Shown: one piece after another, positions 1-7,216 of the stretch
Layout of the letters: each line of letters begins with the position of its first letter
Position numbering within the stretch: position 1 is the first letter of the stretch
Source: Clostridia bacterium
GTDB taxonomy: Bacteria; Bacillota_A; Clostridia; Oscillospirales; CAG-272
Direction of reading: 5' to 3'
DNA: 10,759 nt
Assembly (NCBI GenBank): GCA_017529175.1
Contig: JAFXNX010000349.1
Coordinates: forward strand, 1 to 10,759
Made by a program: the position numbers and the translations under genes
The notes under the pieces: generated by a model
What the model was told of the DNA's origin: nothing
The model's input: only the letters and a program-made list of their open reading frames with translations
Databases searched by the model: none

Positions 1-224
1 AGGTCCCAGTCCTTACCCGATCCTATATGATCCATAAGGGACAGGTAGTTGTTGTTTGTTATAACGTTGATGTTGTAGATATTCGAATTGACCATATTCG
101 AAAGAGTGAAGTCGATGAATCTGTATCTGCATCCGAACGGAACGGACGCTATCGTCCTCGCGCTCGTAAGCTCCGGCATATTATCGTCGTGTACGTTTGA
201 AAAAATGATACCAGCAGCAGACAT
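1..224 (-). CDS. glgD: GlgD, glucose-1-phosphate adenylyltransferase-like second subunit (N-terminal part, cut by window edge)
   Basis: Only the first 74 codons are in the window; the gene runs off the left edge. The protein starts [20 protein letters not shown] and continues with the family blocks ASVPFGCRYRFIDFTLSNMV (about 26-45) and SLMDHIGSGKDWDL (about 61-74), which match the nucleotidyl-transferase fold of GlgD. The glycine-rich GGQGSRL nucleotide loop present in GlgC is absent, as expected for GlgD, which in Firmicutes pairs with GlgC in a hetero-oligomer and tunes its activity rather than catalysing strongly itself. The start ATG (222-224) overlaps the glgC stop as TAATG, and an AAGGAGG site lies 9 bases upstream inside glgC, so translation is probably coupled. 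Role in glycogen synthesis is family knowledge; identity is confident despite truncation. Confidence 0.9.
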   Translation of the reverse strand, partial: MSAAGIIFSNVHDDNMPELTSARTIASVPFGCRYRFIDFTLSNMVNSNIYNINVITNNNYLSLMDHIGSGKDWD

Positions 225-1441
225 TATTTATCGCCTCCTTTCGGCATATTGTCAATATAGGTTTTATCCGCCATAGCGCCGTCCGGTATGACGACGCCTT
301 CCTCGAGGTCAACGCCCCCGGCGACTACCGCGACTTTTGTGCTGTCGCTCTTCGTTTTGCCGATAACGCAGTTCCTGCCGATCTTGACTCCGCTGTCGAT
401 TATACTGTAATTAATCGTGCTTCCTTCTCCGACTACGACGTCGGACATAATGACCGAGTCTTTGATGAACGCGCCCTTCTCAACCTTGACTCCGCTCGAA
501 AGAACGGAATTCTGAACGACGCCTTCGATGTCGCATCCTTCGGTGACAAGAGAGTTGATGACTCTCGCGTTCTCTCCCATTCTGTGGGGAGGTCTTGCCT
601 CGTTTCTCGAAAAGATCCTGAAATCTCTGTCGCGAAGACTGAAGACGGGGTCGCTTCCGAGAAGATCCATATTCGCTTCCCAGAGACTGTCGATCGTTCC
701 AACGTCTTTCCAGTATCCTTTGAACGGATACGCGTAAAGCTTCAAGCCGTCGTTCAGCATCGCAGGGATCACGTCCTTGCCGAAGTCGTTCGACGATTTC
801 TCGTTCTTCTCGTCTTCGGTCAGGTACTTCTCAAGTATCTCCCGAGAGAATACGTAAATACCCATAGACGCTTTCGTGCTCTTCGGATGAGCGGGTTTTT
901 CTTCGAATTCAACGATACGAAGATCGTCGTCCGTATTCATGATACCGAATCTGCTCGCTTCCTCTATTGGTACTTCAAGCACCGCTATCGTCGCATCAGC
1001 TCCTGTCTTCTTATGAGCGTCGAGCATCTGGCTGTAATCCATTTTGTATATATGGTCGCCGGAGAGAACGAGAACGTATTCCGGATCGTATCTCTTTATG
1101 AAATCGAGATTCTGATAGATCGCGTTTGCAGTCCCCTTGTACCAGTCGGCGCCTTCCTTTGCCTGATACGGAGGAAGGACCGTTACGCCGCTGCTCACAC
1201 GGTCGAGGTCCCACGGCCCGCCCTTTCCGATATATTCATTCAAAACGAGAGGCTGGTACTGGGTAAGAACTCCGACGGTATATATACCGGAATTGACACA
1301 GTTCGACATGGGAAAGTCGATTATCCTGTATTTTCCGCCGAAGGCAACGGCAGGTTTTGCCGTCTTTTCGGTCAGCGCATACAATCTGCTGCCCTGACCG
1401 CCTGCGAGGAGCATTGCCACACATTCGGTTTTCTTGTACAT
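224..1441 (-). CDS. glgC: GlgC, glucose-1-phosphate adenylyltransferase (ADP-glucose pyrophosphorylase)
   Basis: Cytosolic enzyme that makes ADP-glucose and pyrophosphate from ATP and glucose-1-phosphate, the committing step of bacterial glycogen synthesis. The 405-residue length is normal for the family. Visible motifs: nucleotide-binding loop [10 protein letters not shown] (11-20), [19 protein letters not shown] (29-47), WYKGTANA (100-107), the metal/sugar block [11 protein letters not shown] (126-136), EFEEKP (178-183) and YWKDVGT (243-249). A hexapeptide-repeat, left-handed beta-helix region follows from about 293 to 390. An open frame extends 41 codons upstream into the AT-rich leader, but the extension has no family similarity; I chose the ATG at 1439-1441 because it has a GAGGG-type ribosome site just before it and starts at the conserved N-terminus ([15 protein letters not shown]). 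It is the first gene of the glgC-glgD operon, with the promoter at 1553-1581. Confidence 0.96.
   Translation of the reverse strand: MYKKTECVAMLLAGGQGSRLYALTEKTAKPAVAFGGKYRIIDFPMSNCVNSGIYTVGVLTQYQPLVLNEYIGKGGPWDLDRVSSGVTVLPPYQAKEGADWYKGTANAIYQNLDFIKRYDPEYVLVLSGDHIYKMDYSQMLDAHKKTGADATIAVLEVPIEEASRFGIMNTDDDLRIVEFEEKPAHPKSTKASMGIYVFSREILEKYLTEDEKNEKSSNDFGKDVIPAMLNDGLKLYAYPFKGYWKDVGTIDSLWEANMDLLGSDPVFSLRDRDFRIFSRNEARPPHRMGENARVINSLVTEGCDIEGVVQNSVLSSGVKVEKGAFIKDSVIMSDVVVGEGSTINYSIIDSGVKIGRNCVIGKTKSDSTKVAVVAGGVDLEEGVVIPDGAMADKTYIDNMPKGGDK
234..240 (-). promoter_or_regulatory. Ribosome binding site for glgD inside the glgC end
   Basis: The minus strand reads AAGGAGG here, nine bases before the glgD ATG and within the last codons of glgC. 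With the TAATG overlap at 222-226 it suggests re-initiation by terminating ribosomes, which would keep the two subunits at a fixed ratio. Confidence 0.75.
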
Positions 1442-1467
1442 TTCTTTACCCTCTTTCGAATCTGATT

Positions 1468-1530
1468 TATATGATAAATAATTAATTGTTGTTTCGTAAA
1501 GCGAGAGCTGACTGCCGGATATATGATAAA
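1468..1530. repeat. 11-bp direct repeat in the glgC leader
   Basis: The 11-mer TATATGATAAA occurs at 1468-1478 and again at 1520-1530, with 52 bp between equivalent positions, close to five helical turns. Both copies lie between the predicted glgC transcription start and its ATG. They could be binding sites for a regulator or chance in AT-rich DNA; nothing in the window decides this. Confidence 0.35.
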
Positions 1531-1552
1531 CGGTCTTTTTATTATTTGTTAT

Positions 1553-1581
1553 ATTATATATCAATATGCTATACTAATCAA
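1553..1581 (-). promoter_or_regulatory. Sigma-70/SigA-type promoter for glgC-glgD
   Basis: On the minus strand a TTGATT -35 (1576-1581) is followed after exactly 17 bases by a perfect TATAAT -10 (1553-1558). Transcription would start near 1546, giving a leader of about 105 bases before the glgC ATG. This is the best promoter match in the window. I found no riboswitch-like fold or attenuator in the leader by eye. Confidence 0.75.
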
Positions 1582-1686
1582 GACTTATTTATAATTTTAT
1601 AGTATTATTATTCGCTAATTTTACGGATGAAAAAGCTCCCTGATTAATATAAATTGCAAAAAGCGAAAAAATTGACGAAATAAGCG

Positions 1687-1721
1687 CCGCGCCCGTTATC
1701 CTGTTCGGATGACGGGCGCGG
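1687..1721 (-). terminator. Terminator downstream of lexA
   Basis: A 15-bp stem (1687-1701 with 1707-1721, one G-U pair) closes a five-base loop, with a very GC-rich base (CCGCGCCCGT against ACGGGCGCGG). On the minus strand it is followed by GCTTATTTCGTCAATTTTTT, a moderate, interrupted U-tract. It begins 35 bases past the lexA stop and about 130 bases before the glgC start of transcription, so it separates lexA from the glycogen genes. Confidence 0.8.
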
Positions 1722-1731
1722 TGTTCTGAAA

Positions 1732-1757
1732 GATCCGTTTCAAAAAAGGCACGGATC
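1732..1757 (-). other. Small inverted repeat at the 3' end of lexA
   Basis: GATCCGT at 1732-1738 pairs with ACGGATC at 1751-1757, a perfect 7-bp stem around a 12-base loop that, on the minus strand, holds TTTTTT. The stem includes part of the lexA stop codon. It stands just ahead of the strong terminator and may help it or protect the 3' end; it may also be chance. Confidence 0.35.
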
Positions 1758-2358
1758 AGCGGTAGTAGCGTATGCTCGCAACGACCTTTCCGAGAACGGA
1801 GAGCGAATCCACGATTATCGGATCCATCGTTCTGTTCTCCGGCTGAAGTCTGAAATGACCGTTTTCACGGTAAAAAGTCTTTACTGTCGCGCTGTCGTCG
1901 ATAAGAGCGACGATGATCTCGCCGTTCTCCGCGACGCTCTGATGACGGACGATGACGATGTCTCCGTCAAGGATGCCCGCCTCTATCATACTGTCACCTG
2001 TCACGCGAAGAGCGAACAGTTCGTCCTTACCGTACTTGCCTTCGGTAAAGTCGACGTATCCGTCAAAGTTTTCGACTGCAAATACGGGTTTGCCCGCCGT
2101 GACGCCGCCTATGATCGGGACCTGACGAGTCAGCGGACCCGCGATCCCTTCGCTCGGCATAAGAGTTCTGCTCTTTCCCTGCTGCATCTGGATGTATCCC
2201 TTGTCGCGAAGTCTGGTCAGATACGAGTGGACAGTCGCCGTGCTCTTTATATTCAGCGCGTCTTTTATATCGCGGACAGTCGGCGAAAATCCGTCCGATC
2301 TGACCTTATCCGTGATATAATCGAGCATTCTTTTTTCCTTATCGTTAAGCGGTTTCAT
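1756..2358 (-). CDS. lexA: LexA, SOS-response transcriptional repressor / self-cleaving protease
   Basis: A 200-residue protein of normal LexA length. The N-terminal winged helix-turn-helix covers about 1-65, with SPTVRDIKDAL (25-35) and a recognition helix around STATVHSYLTRLRDKGYI (39-56). The C-terminal S24 peptidase domain has the cleavage site Ala88-Gly89 in GGVTAGKPVF, the nucleophile Ser123 in GDSMIEAGI, and the general base Lys160 in SATVKTFYR. All catalytic parts are present, so it should cleave itself when stimulated by RecA filaments after DNA damage, releasing SOS genes. The ATG has a strong ribosome site (AAGGAGAGGTGG) before it. It is a single-gene unit: an SOS box sits in its own promoter and a terminator follows. 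No other SOS gene lies nearby. Confidence 0.96.
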   Translation of the reverse strand: MKPLNDKEKRMLDYITDKVRSDGFSPTVRDIKDALNIKSTATVHSYLTRLRDKGYIQMQQGKSRTLMPSEGIAGPLTRQVPIIGGVTAGKPVFAVENFDGYVDFTEGKYGKDELFALRVTGDSMIEAGILDGDIVIVRHQSVAENGEIIVALIDDSATVKTFYRENGHFRLQPENRTMDPIIVDSLSVLGKVVASIRYYR

Positions 2359-2387
2359 ATTGCCACCTCTCCTTCCTCTTCGTTAAC

Positions 2388-2416
2388 AGTATACTATACG
2401 GAGGCGCAAAAAGCAA
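2388..2416 (-). promoter_or_regulatory. lexA promoter
   Basis: Minus-strand TTGCTT -35 (2411-2416) and TATACT -10 (2388-2393) are separated by 17 bases. The -35 overlaps the SOS box at 2414-2427, so LexA bound there would block RNA polymerase. The expected start is near 2381, roughly 23 bases before the ATG. Confidence 0.65.
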
Positions 2417-2427
2417 ACAAATGTTCT
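2414..2427. promoter_or_regulatory. LexA operator (SOS box)
   Basis: The minus strand reads AGAACATTTGTTTG, which fits the Gram-positive SOS box pattern CGAAC-N4-GTTCG (GAAC, four bases, GTTT). Its overlap with the lexA -35 element is the standard layout for LexA autorepression. The pattern is family knowledge; the match and position are directly visible. The pckG promoter, 92 bp away on the other side, is probably outside its reach. Confidence 0.8.
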
Positions 2428-2518
2428 TTTGTTAACAGTTTTTTTACAATTCAATTTCTGACTCACACCGTACAATAATATTGAATGTTAATTTTTCTTG
2501 AATTATCGGAATTGACCA

Positions 2519-2546
2519 TTGAAACGGGCGAAACTTGTAGTATGAT
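2519..2546 (+). promoter_or_regulatory. Promoter for pckG
   Basis: TTGAAA (2519-2524) and TATGAT (2541-2546) are spaced by 16 bases, 38 bases before the pckG ATG. A second -10-like TATAAT overlaps just downstream (2548-2553) but lacks a -35 at a proper distance. No clear operator is visible around it. Confidence 0.55.
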
Positions 2547-2584
2547 GTATAATGTTCGGAATTTTTGGTTTTGGAGATGATAAT

Positions 2585-4366
2585 ATGACCGATAACGTAA
2601 AAATACTCAACTGGATAAATGAAATGGCGTCGATGACAAAGCCCGACCGTATCGTATGGATAGACGGTACGGAGGCGCAGGCGGAATCACTTCGCCGTGA
2701 AGCCTGCGAGTCTGGTGAGCTGATCAAGCTGAACGAAGACTTGCTTCCAGGATGCTATCTGCACCGCACGGCGGTAAACGACGTCGCGCGCGTTGAAGGC
2801 AGAACATTTATATGCACCGAAACGAAGGAAGACGCGGGCAACATCAACAACTGGATAGAGCCGCGCGAATGTTACGAGAGGCTCTCAAAGCTGTTTTGCG
2901 GCTCAATGGCGGGAAGAACGATGTACGTTATTCCCTACTCGATGAGCGTCGTCGGAAGCGATTTTGCAAAGTACGGAATAGAACTCACAGACTCGATCTA
3001 CGTAGTTCTCAATATGCTCATAATGACGAGAGTCGGCGTCAACGTGCTCGACGCAATAGGCGAGAACGGAGATTTCATCAAAGGGCTCCACTCGAAAGCA
3101 ACGCTTGACGAGAACAACAGATACATCTGTCACTTTCCGCAGGACGACACGATCTGGTCGATCAACTCGGGTTACGGCGGAAACGTGCTTCTCGGTAAAA
3201 AATGCTTTGCTCTCAGGATCGCGTCATATCTCGGAAGACGCGAAAAATGGATGGCTGAGCATATGCTTATCCTCGGTATAGAAAACCCCGAGGGAGAGAT
3301 CAAATACGTCACCGCGGCGTTCCCGTCTGCATGCGGAAAGACTAATCTTGCAATGCTCATACCGCCGGAAGTTTACCGCAAGGGCGGATACAAAGCGTGG
3401 TGCGTCGGCGACGACATCGCATGGCTGCGTATCGGCAAGGACGGAAGACTTTGGGCGGTAAATCCCGAAAACGGATTCTTCGGCGTCGCGCCCGGTACAA
3501 ACGAACACTCGAACCCCAACGCGCTCCACACCTGCATGAAGGACGCGATATTTACAAACGTCTGCCATGACCTTGACAACAATACCGTTTGGTGGGAAGG
3601 ACTTGACAACGATCCCCCGAAGAACGCGCTCAACTGGAGAGGCGAGGTCTGGGACTACACAAAATACGATAAAAACGACAAGATAGGCACGTCCGGCGCT
3701 CATCCCAACTCGCGCTTCACCGCAAAAGCTACCAACTGTCCGTGCTTATCAGACAAGTTCAACGATCCCGCGGGTGTTCCCGTCAGCGCGATCATCTTCG
3801 GCGGCAGACGCGCAAAGACAGCGCCTCTCGTATACGAATCGAAGAACTGGCAGAACGGAACGTTCGTCGGTTCCATCATGGCGTCGGAAACGACAGCCGC
3901 CGCATCCGGCACGCTCGGAGTCGTCAGACGCGATCCGATGGCTATGAGACCGTTCGTCGGATACAATATGGGCGACTATTTCGCGCACTGGCTCGAGATG
4001 GGAAAACTGATCCCGCATCCTCCGAAGATATTCCATGTAAACTGGTTCAGAACGGATGAGGACGGCAACTTCTTATGGCCCGGATACGGCGATAACATGA
4101 GAGTCGTTATGTGGATAATCGACAGATGCGAAGGACGCGTGGACGCGCTTGAAACTCCGATAGGATACGTCCCGAAGCCCGAGGACATCAACATAGAAGG
4201 ACTTGATATATCGCTCGATACGGTAAAAGACCTTCTGACGGTAGACAAGGAAGCGTGGCTCGAGGATACGGAGCACATCAAGGAATTCTACGAACAGATA
4301 GGCGACAGAGTTCCGGGCGAACTGTGGGAGGAACTCGAGTCCCTCAAAGAAAGACTTTCAAAATAA
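2585..4366 (+). CDS. pckG: Phosphoenolpyruvate carboxykinase (GTP-type)
   Basis: Converts oxaloacetate and GTP to phosphoenolpyruvate, CO2 and GDP, reversibly, in the cytosol: gluconeogenesis, or CO2 fixation towards oxaloacetate in some fermenters. The 593 residues fit the GTP family (about 600), not the ATP-type (about 530). Motifs: substrate loop SGYGGN (195-200), P-loop AFPSACGKTN (245-254) with the GTP-family active-site Cys250, metal-binding block VGDDIAWL (274-281), NPENGFFGVAPGT (293-305), then AHPNSRFTAKA, AIIFGGRR and the nucleotide-site block PFVGYNMGDYFAHWLEM. The frame is open 11 codons further upstream, but the ATG at 2585 has GGAG eight bases before it and begins the conserved sequence (MTDNVKILNW). 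It is alone on the plus strand, divergent from lexA and convergent with the exporter operon. Confidence 0.96.
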   Translation: MTDNVKILNWINEMASMTKPDRIVWIDGTEAQAESLRREACESGELIKLNEDLLPGCYLHRTAVNDVARVEGRTFICTETKEDAGNINNWIEPRECYERLSKLFCGSMAGRTMYVIPYSMSVVGSDFAKYGIELTDSIYVVLNMLIMTRVGVNVLDAIGENGDFIKGLHSKATLDENNRYICHFPQDDTIWSINSGYGGNVLLGKKCFALRIASYLGRREKWMAEHMLILGIENPEGEIKYVTAAFPSACGKTNLAMLIPPEVYRKGGYKAWCVGDDIAWLRIGKDGRLWAVNPENGFFGVAPGTNEHSNPNALHTCMKDAIFTNVCHDLDNNTVWWEGLDNDPPKNALNWRGEVWDYTKYDKNDKIGTSGAHPNSRFTAKATNCPCLSDKFNDPAGVPVSAIIFGGRRAKTAPLVYESKNWQNGTFVGSIMASETTAAASGTLGVVRRDPMAMRPFVGYNMGDYFAHWLEMGKLIPHPPKIFHVNWFRTDEDGNFLWPGYGDNMRVVMWIIDRCEGRVDALETPIGYVPKPEDINIEGLDISLDTVKDLLTVDKEAWLEDTEHIKEFYEQIGDRVPGELWEELESLKERLSK

Positions 4367-4379
4367 AAACATATAAAAA

Positions 4380-4413
4380 GGAAGCGATCAAAACGACCGC
4401 TTCCCGTTTTTTT
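4380..4413. terminator. Bidirectional terminator shared by pckG and the exporter operon
   Basis: GGAAGCG at 4380-4386 pairs with CGCTTCC at 4398-4404. On the plus strand the stem is followed by CG and seven T (4407-4413), a good terminator for pckG. On the minus strand the same stem is followed by TTTTTATATGTTTTTAT, so it can also end the exporter transcript. The permease stop codon (4412-4414) lies inside the plus-strand T-run, so the two convergent genes are only 45 bases apart. Confidence 0.85.
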
Positions 4414-5656
4414 ATTCATATCTCAGCGCTTCTATGGGATTCAGTCTCGACGCTTTTACCGCCGGCGCAAGTCCGAACACGACGCCTATGAAGATCGAAA
4501 ATACTACCGCGACGATACACGCGGGAATACTGATCGCGACCGCCGTTCCCATAATATAAGAGAGCATATACGCAAGTCCGATTCCGACGCCGACGCCGAT
4601 CGCGCCGCCGATGGAAGTAAGCGCCGCGGCTTCGGTCAGGAACTGAACTCTGATACGGCGTTTTTTAGCTCCGATCGCAAGTTTGAGCCCTATCTCTCTC
4701 GTTCTTTCGGTAACGGAAACGAGCATTATATTCATGACGCCTATACCGCCGACGAGAAGAGAGATCGCCGCGATCCATATAAGCTGCGAGTTTGTCGACT
4801 CCGACAGTTTCTGCAGCGACGCGGCTCGCTCAAGTAAATCTTCCGCCTTGTATTTATAATCGTCTCCGCTTATCATATTTTCGTTGAGAAAAGCGGCGAC
4901 AGAGCTTCCGACGTCAGTCATTTCATCGGTTCCCGCGGCTTTTACGCAAACGTTTTTCGGCTCGTCAAACTTATATACTATATCCCAGGTCTCAACCGGT
5001 ATGTATACGGCGCCGCTGTTGCTTCCGACGTAAGTGTAATAATCCTTGACGCTTTCGATCTTCGGCTCTTTCGATACGGAATCGGCGCAGATCCCGATCA
5101 CGCGGTAAGGCTCGCCCGATATCTCGATAATGCTTCCGATCACTTCGTCTCCCGTGAAAAGCCCTGACGCCGTTTTCCGGTCCACTATCGCGACTTTGAC
5201 CCTGCCTTTGCGATCCGCGTCTGTAATATTTCTTCCGCTCGAGACGTACATACTGCAGGTGTCGAAATAATTCTTATCAATACCGTAAACGGAACCGGTA
5301 AACGAGGTGTTTTTATAATATACGTTTGACGCATATTCACGGTATCTGTACGCAGACGCGGAATCGACGCCGTCAATACCGAGGATATACTCAAGCTCCG
5401 CGTCTCCGACTGACTTTACGCCTCTCGGTATCTCGTCGTAGCTGAAATCCGCCGGTCTCGAATCGACTTCAAGACTTATGTTCACAACGTTCGTACCCGC
5501 GCCGACAAGATTGTCTTTAATTTGTTTGTTAGTTCCGTTGATCGTCGATACGATCGTGATGATAGACGCGATGCCGATTATAACGCCGAGCATCGTCAGA
5601 AATGAGCGCAGCTTATGTCCCCATACGCCTTGAAAGGCAAGCGATAAACTTTCCAT
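4412..5656 (-). CDS. ABC transporter permease, MacB/YknZ (FtsX) type
   Basis: Membrane subunit of a MacB-like ABC exporter. Topology by eye: one N-terminal membrane helix (about 18-38, in LRSFLTMLGVIIGIASIITI), a large extracytoplasmic MacB-type domain (about 40-285), then three C-terminal helices (about 291-313, 342-368 and 374-398). Family blocks are clear: GGIGVMNIMLVSVTERTREI (303-322), AIGAKK, and the C-terminal PAVKASRLNPIEALRYE. At 414 residues it is normal for the family and looks intact. The start is uncertain: AAGGAGG (5667-5673), overlapping the stop of the preceding gene, is 10 bases from the ATG at 5656 and 4 bases from an in-frame TTG at 5662, which would add two residues. It is the last gene of the operon and should pair with the ATPase at 7209-7889. 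The substrate cannot be told from sequence. Confidence 0.92.
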   Translation of the reverse strand: MESLSLAFQGVWGHKLRSFLTMLGVIIGIASIITIVSTINGTNKQIKDNLVGAGTNVVNISLEVDSRPADFSYDEIPRGVKSVGDAELEYILGIDGVDSASAYRYREYASNVYYKNTSFTGSVYGIDKNYFDTCSMYVSSGRNITDADRKGRVKVAIVDRKTASGLFTGDEVIGSIIEISGEPYRVIGICADSVSKEPKIESVKDYYTYVGSNSGAVYIPVETWDIVYKFDEPKNVCVKAAGTDEMTDVGSSVAAFLNENMISGDDYKYKAEDLLERAASLQKLSESTNSQLIWIAAISLLVGGIGVMNIMLVSVTERTREIGLKLAIGAKKRRIRVQFLTEAAALTSIGGAIGVGVGIGLAYMLSYIMGTAVAISIPACIVAVVFSIFIGVVFGLAPAVKASRLNPIEALRYE

Positions 5657-5671
5657 TTTCAAATCGCCTCC

Positions 5672-7216
5672 TTAATAATATATTCCGTAGTCATCGCCGT
5701 ACAGATCGTCGACGTCCGTTTTCACTGTCTCAGCGCCTTCCGTAACGTCCGCGCCGTACGGAAACGCGATATAATCGCTCTCGTCAAGTCCGTCTTTTAT
5801 CTCTGTGTACTCGCCGTACATATCAACGCCGGTCACGATGAAACGCCGTTCGAGCATACCTGTCTTTGACATCGCGTAAACGTAGGGCTTTCCGTCTTCA
5901 AAGCGGATAAACATATTCTGAAGCATCAGCTCGTCGTTATACGAGCCCGTTTGGAACGAGACGCTGACGTAATCGTTTTCCTCAAGCGTATTCTCTGCGC
6001 TGACGAAGACTTTTACAGGGTACCAGGAAATATTGGAGTTTCCGTCATAATAATTGTCGTTATTGCAGACGTTGTTTGTATCGAGCGAGACGATCTCTCC
6101 TTCACAGACAGTGTCTGAATACCATGAGGTCACGCTGACGGTATCGCCGATATTAATATCCTCAAGGTCGAATTCGCTGACCGGACACGTTATATAATAT
6201 CCGCCGCCGCCTGAAATATCGACAAGAGATGAATACTCGTCGCCCTCGGAGTTCACTTTGACGACAGTACCGTCGACCTTGCTGTAGACCGTACCGTCGC
6301 CGATCTCGTCAAGTTTCTTCTGATAATCAAGTTCTGCGACCTTTATCCTGATCTCAAGGTCCTTTATACTGATTGACGCTTCCGCTTTAAGTCTGATCAG
6401 TTCCGACGTACTGTACGAATTTGAAAGCAGTTCGTAAAGCTTCTCTATCTTTGCCGTGATCTCATCGCGTCTGTCGTCAATGTCGGGAAACTCGCCGTCA
6501 AGAGGTGCGGCGTCAAAGAAACCGATCTTGACCGAGCCGCTCTCGTCCGCGGAAAACCTTAATCCTCTGTAATCGAAGTATTCGCCGCCTTCCACGCTCA
6601 CGAAAACTATGTATCTTTCTTCTTCCGGCGCGATTTCGTCCGTGAGCTCGTAAATGTCGAAGTCGCCGTCGTATTCAATGTATAAAGGATCATCCTCCGT
6701 CCCGTCACCTATGGGGAGGGGCGGATATTCCGGCTTGATCCCCGATATTCTGTTTTCCTCTGCCTCAAGCTCCGCTTCAAGCCGTTCTATATCCGCTTCG
6801 ATATTTTCGCTGATAAGAGCCGTGTTGTAGCTCTGCAGCTCCGCTTCTTTATCAGCAAGTTCAAGTTGCAGTCTTTGAACGTTGATCCCGGCTTTCTTCA
6901 CGTCAAGTTCTCCGAGCGACGAGTCATAAGTCAGCACCGGGTCCCCGACCTTAACGACGTCGCCTTCTTTTACGAGTATCTCCTTGACGGTCTGTGTTTC
7001 GGAGAGGACTACCTTTTGCATCTTGTCGAGCTTTACCTCTCCGTACGCTTCGTTCATGCCGCCGTAGAAGCCGTATCCTCCCAGCTCGCCGACCGCATAT
7101 ACTTTCACCGGCTTCTTTCGCAAATTCTTTACAAGTATCAGTACGCCGAATACAACGCAGAGCGCGAGAAGAACGCTGACGCAGATAATGACAGTTCGTT
7201 TTAATACTTTACTCAT
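5672..7216 (-). CDS. HlyD/MacA-like membrane-fusion adaptor with an inserted acidic domain
   Basis: A 514-residue protein anchored by one N-terminal helix (about 9-29), with the rest outside the membrane. The lipoyl-like domain is split as in adaptors: first half about 72-100 (KEILVKEGDVVKVGDPVLTY), second half about 308-325 (GTVYSKVDGTVVKV). Between them lie two helical arms (about 107-156 and 247-305). Separating the arms is an unusual acidic, probably beta-rich insert (about 160-246), starting near PPLPIGDGTEDDPLYIEYDG. After this come a beta-barrel-like part (about 340-425), an Asn-rich stretch (381-396), a membrane-proximal C-terminal domain (about 430-490, with GLDESDYIAFPYG) and an acidic-aromatic tail ending DDLYGDDYGIYY. 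Its ATG overlaps the ATPase stop by eight bases, with GGGAGG eight bases upstream. It likely couples the ATPase/permease pair to substrate or cell wall; the partner role is inferred. Confidence 0.88.
   Translation of the reverse strand: MSKVLKRTVIICVSVLLALCVVFGVLILVKNLRKKPVKVYAVGELGGYGFYGGMNEAYGEVKLDKMQKVVLSETQTVKEILVKEGDVVKVGDPVLTYDSSLGELDVKKAGINVQRLQLELADKEAELQSYNTALISENIEADIERLEAELEAEENRISGIKPEYPPLPIGDGTEDDPLYIEYDGDFDIYELTDEIAPEEERYIVFVSVEGGEYFDYRGLRFSADESGSVKIGFFDAAPLDGEFPDIDDRRDEITAKIEKLYELLSNSYSTSELIRLKAEASISIKDLEIRIKVAELDYQKKLDEIGDGTVYSKVDGTVVKVNSEGDEYSSLVDISGGGGYYITCPVSEFDLEDINIGDTVSVTSWYSDTVCEGEIVSLDTNNVCNNDNYYDGNSNISWYPVKVFVSAENTLEENDYVSVSFQTGSYNDELMLQNMFIRFEDGKPYVYAMSKTGMLERRFIVTGVDMYGEYTEIKDGLDESDYIAFPYGADVTEGAETVKTDVDDLYGDDYGIYY

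Noticed and set aside
584..1465. Long plus-strand open frame (293 codons) opposite glgC
   Set aside because: It lies entirely antisense to a well-recognised gene, shows no family motif, has low-complexity Arg/Val-rich sequence and no ribosome site; it is a codon-bias shadow.
1442..1564. 41-codon N-terminal extension of GlgC
   Set aside because: AT-rich leader sequence without family similarity; it contains the 11-bp repeats and begins around the predicted transcription start, so it cannot be fully translated from that promoter.
1855..2478. Plus-strand open frame (207 codons) opposite lexA
   Set aside because: Antisense to the intact lexA, crosses its promoter and SOS box, and has no recognisable domain.
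3224..3703. Minus-strand open frames (up to 159 codons) opposite pckG
   Set aside because: Several overlapping shadows of pckG without motifs or ribosome sites.
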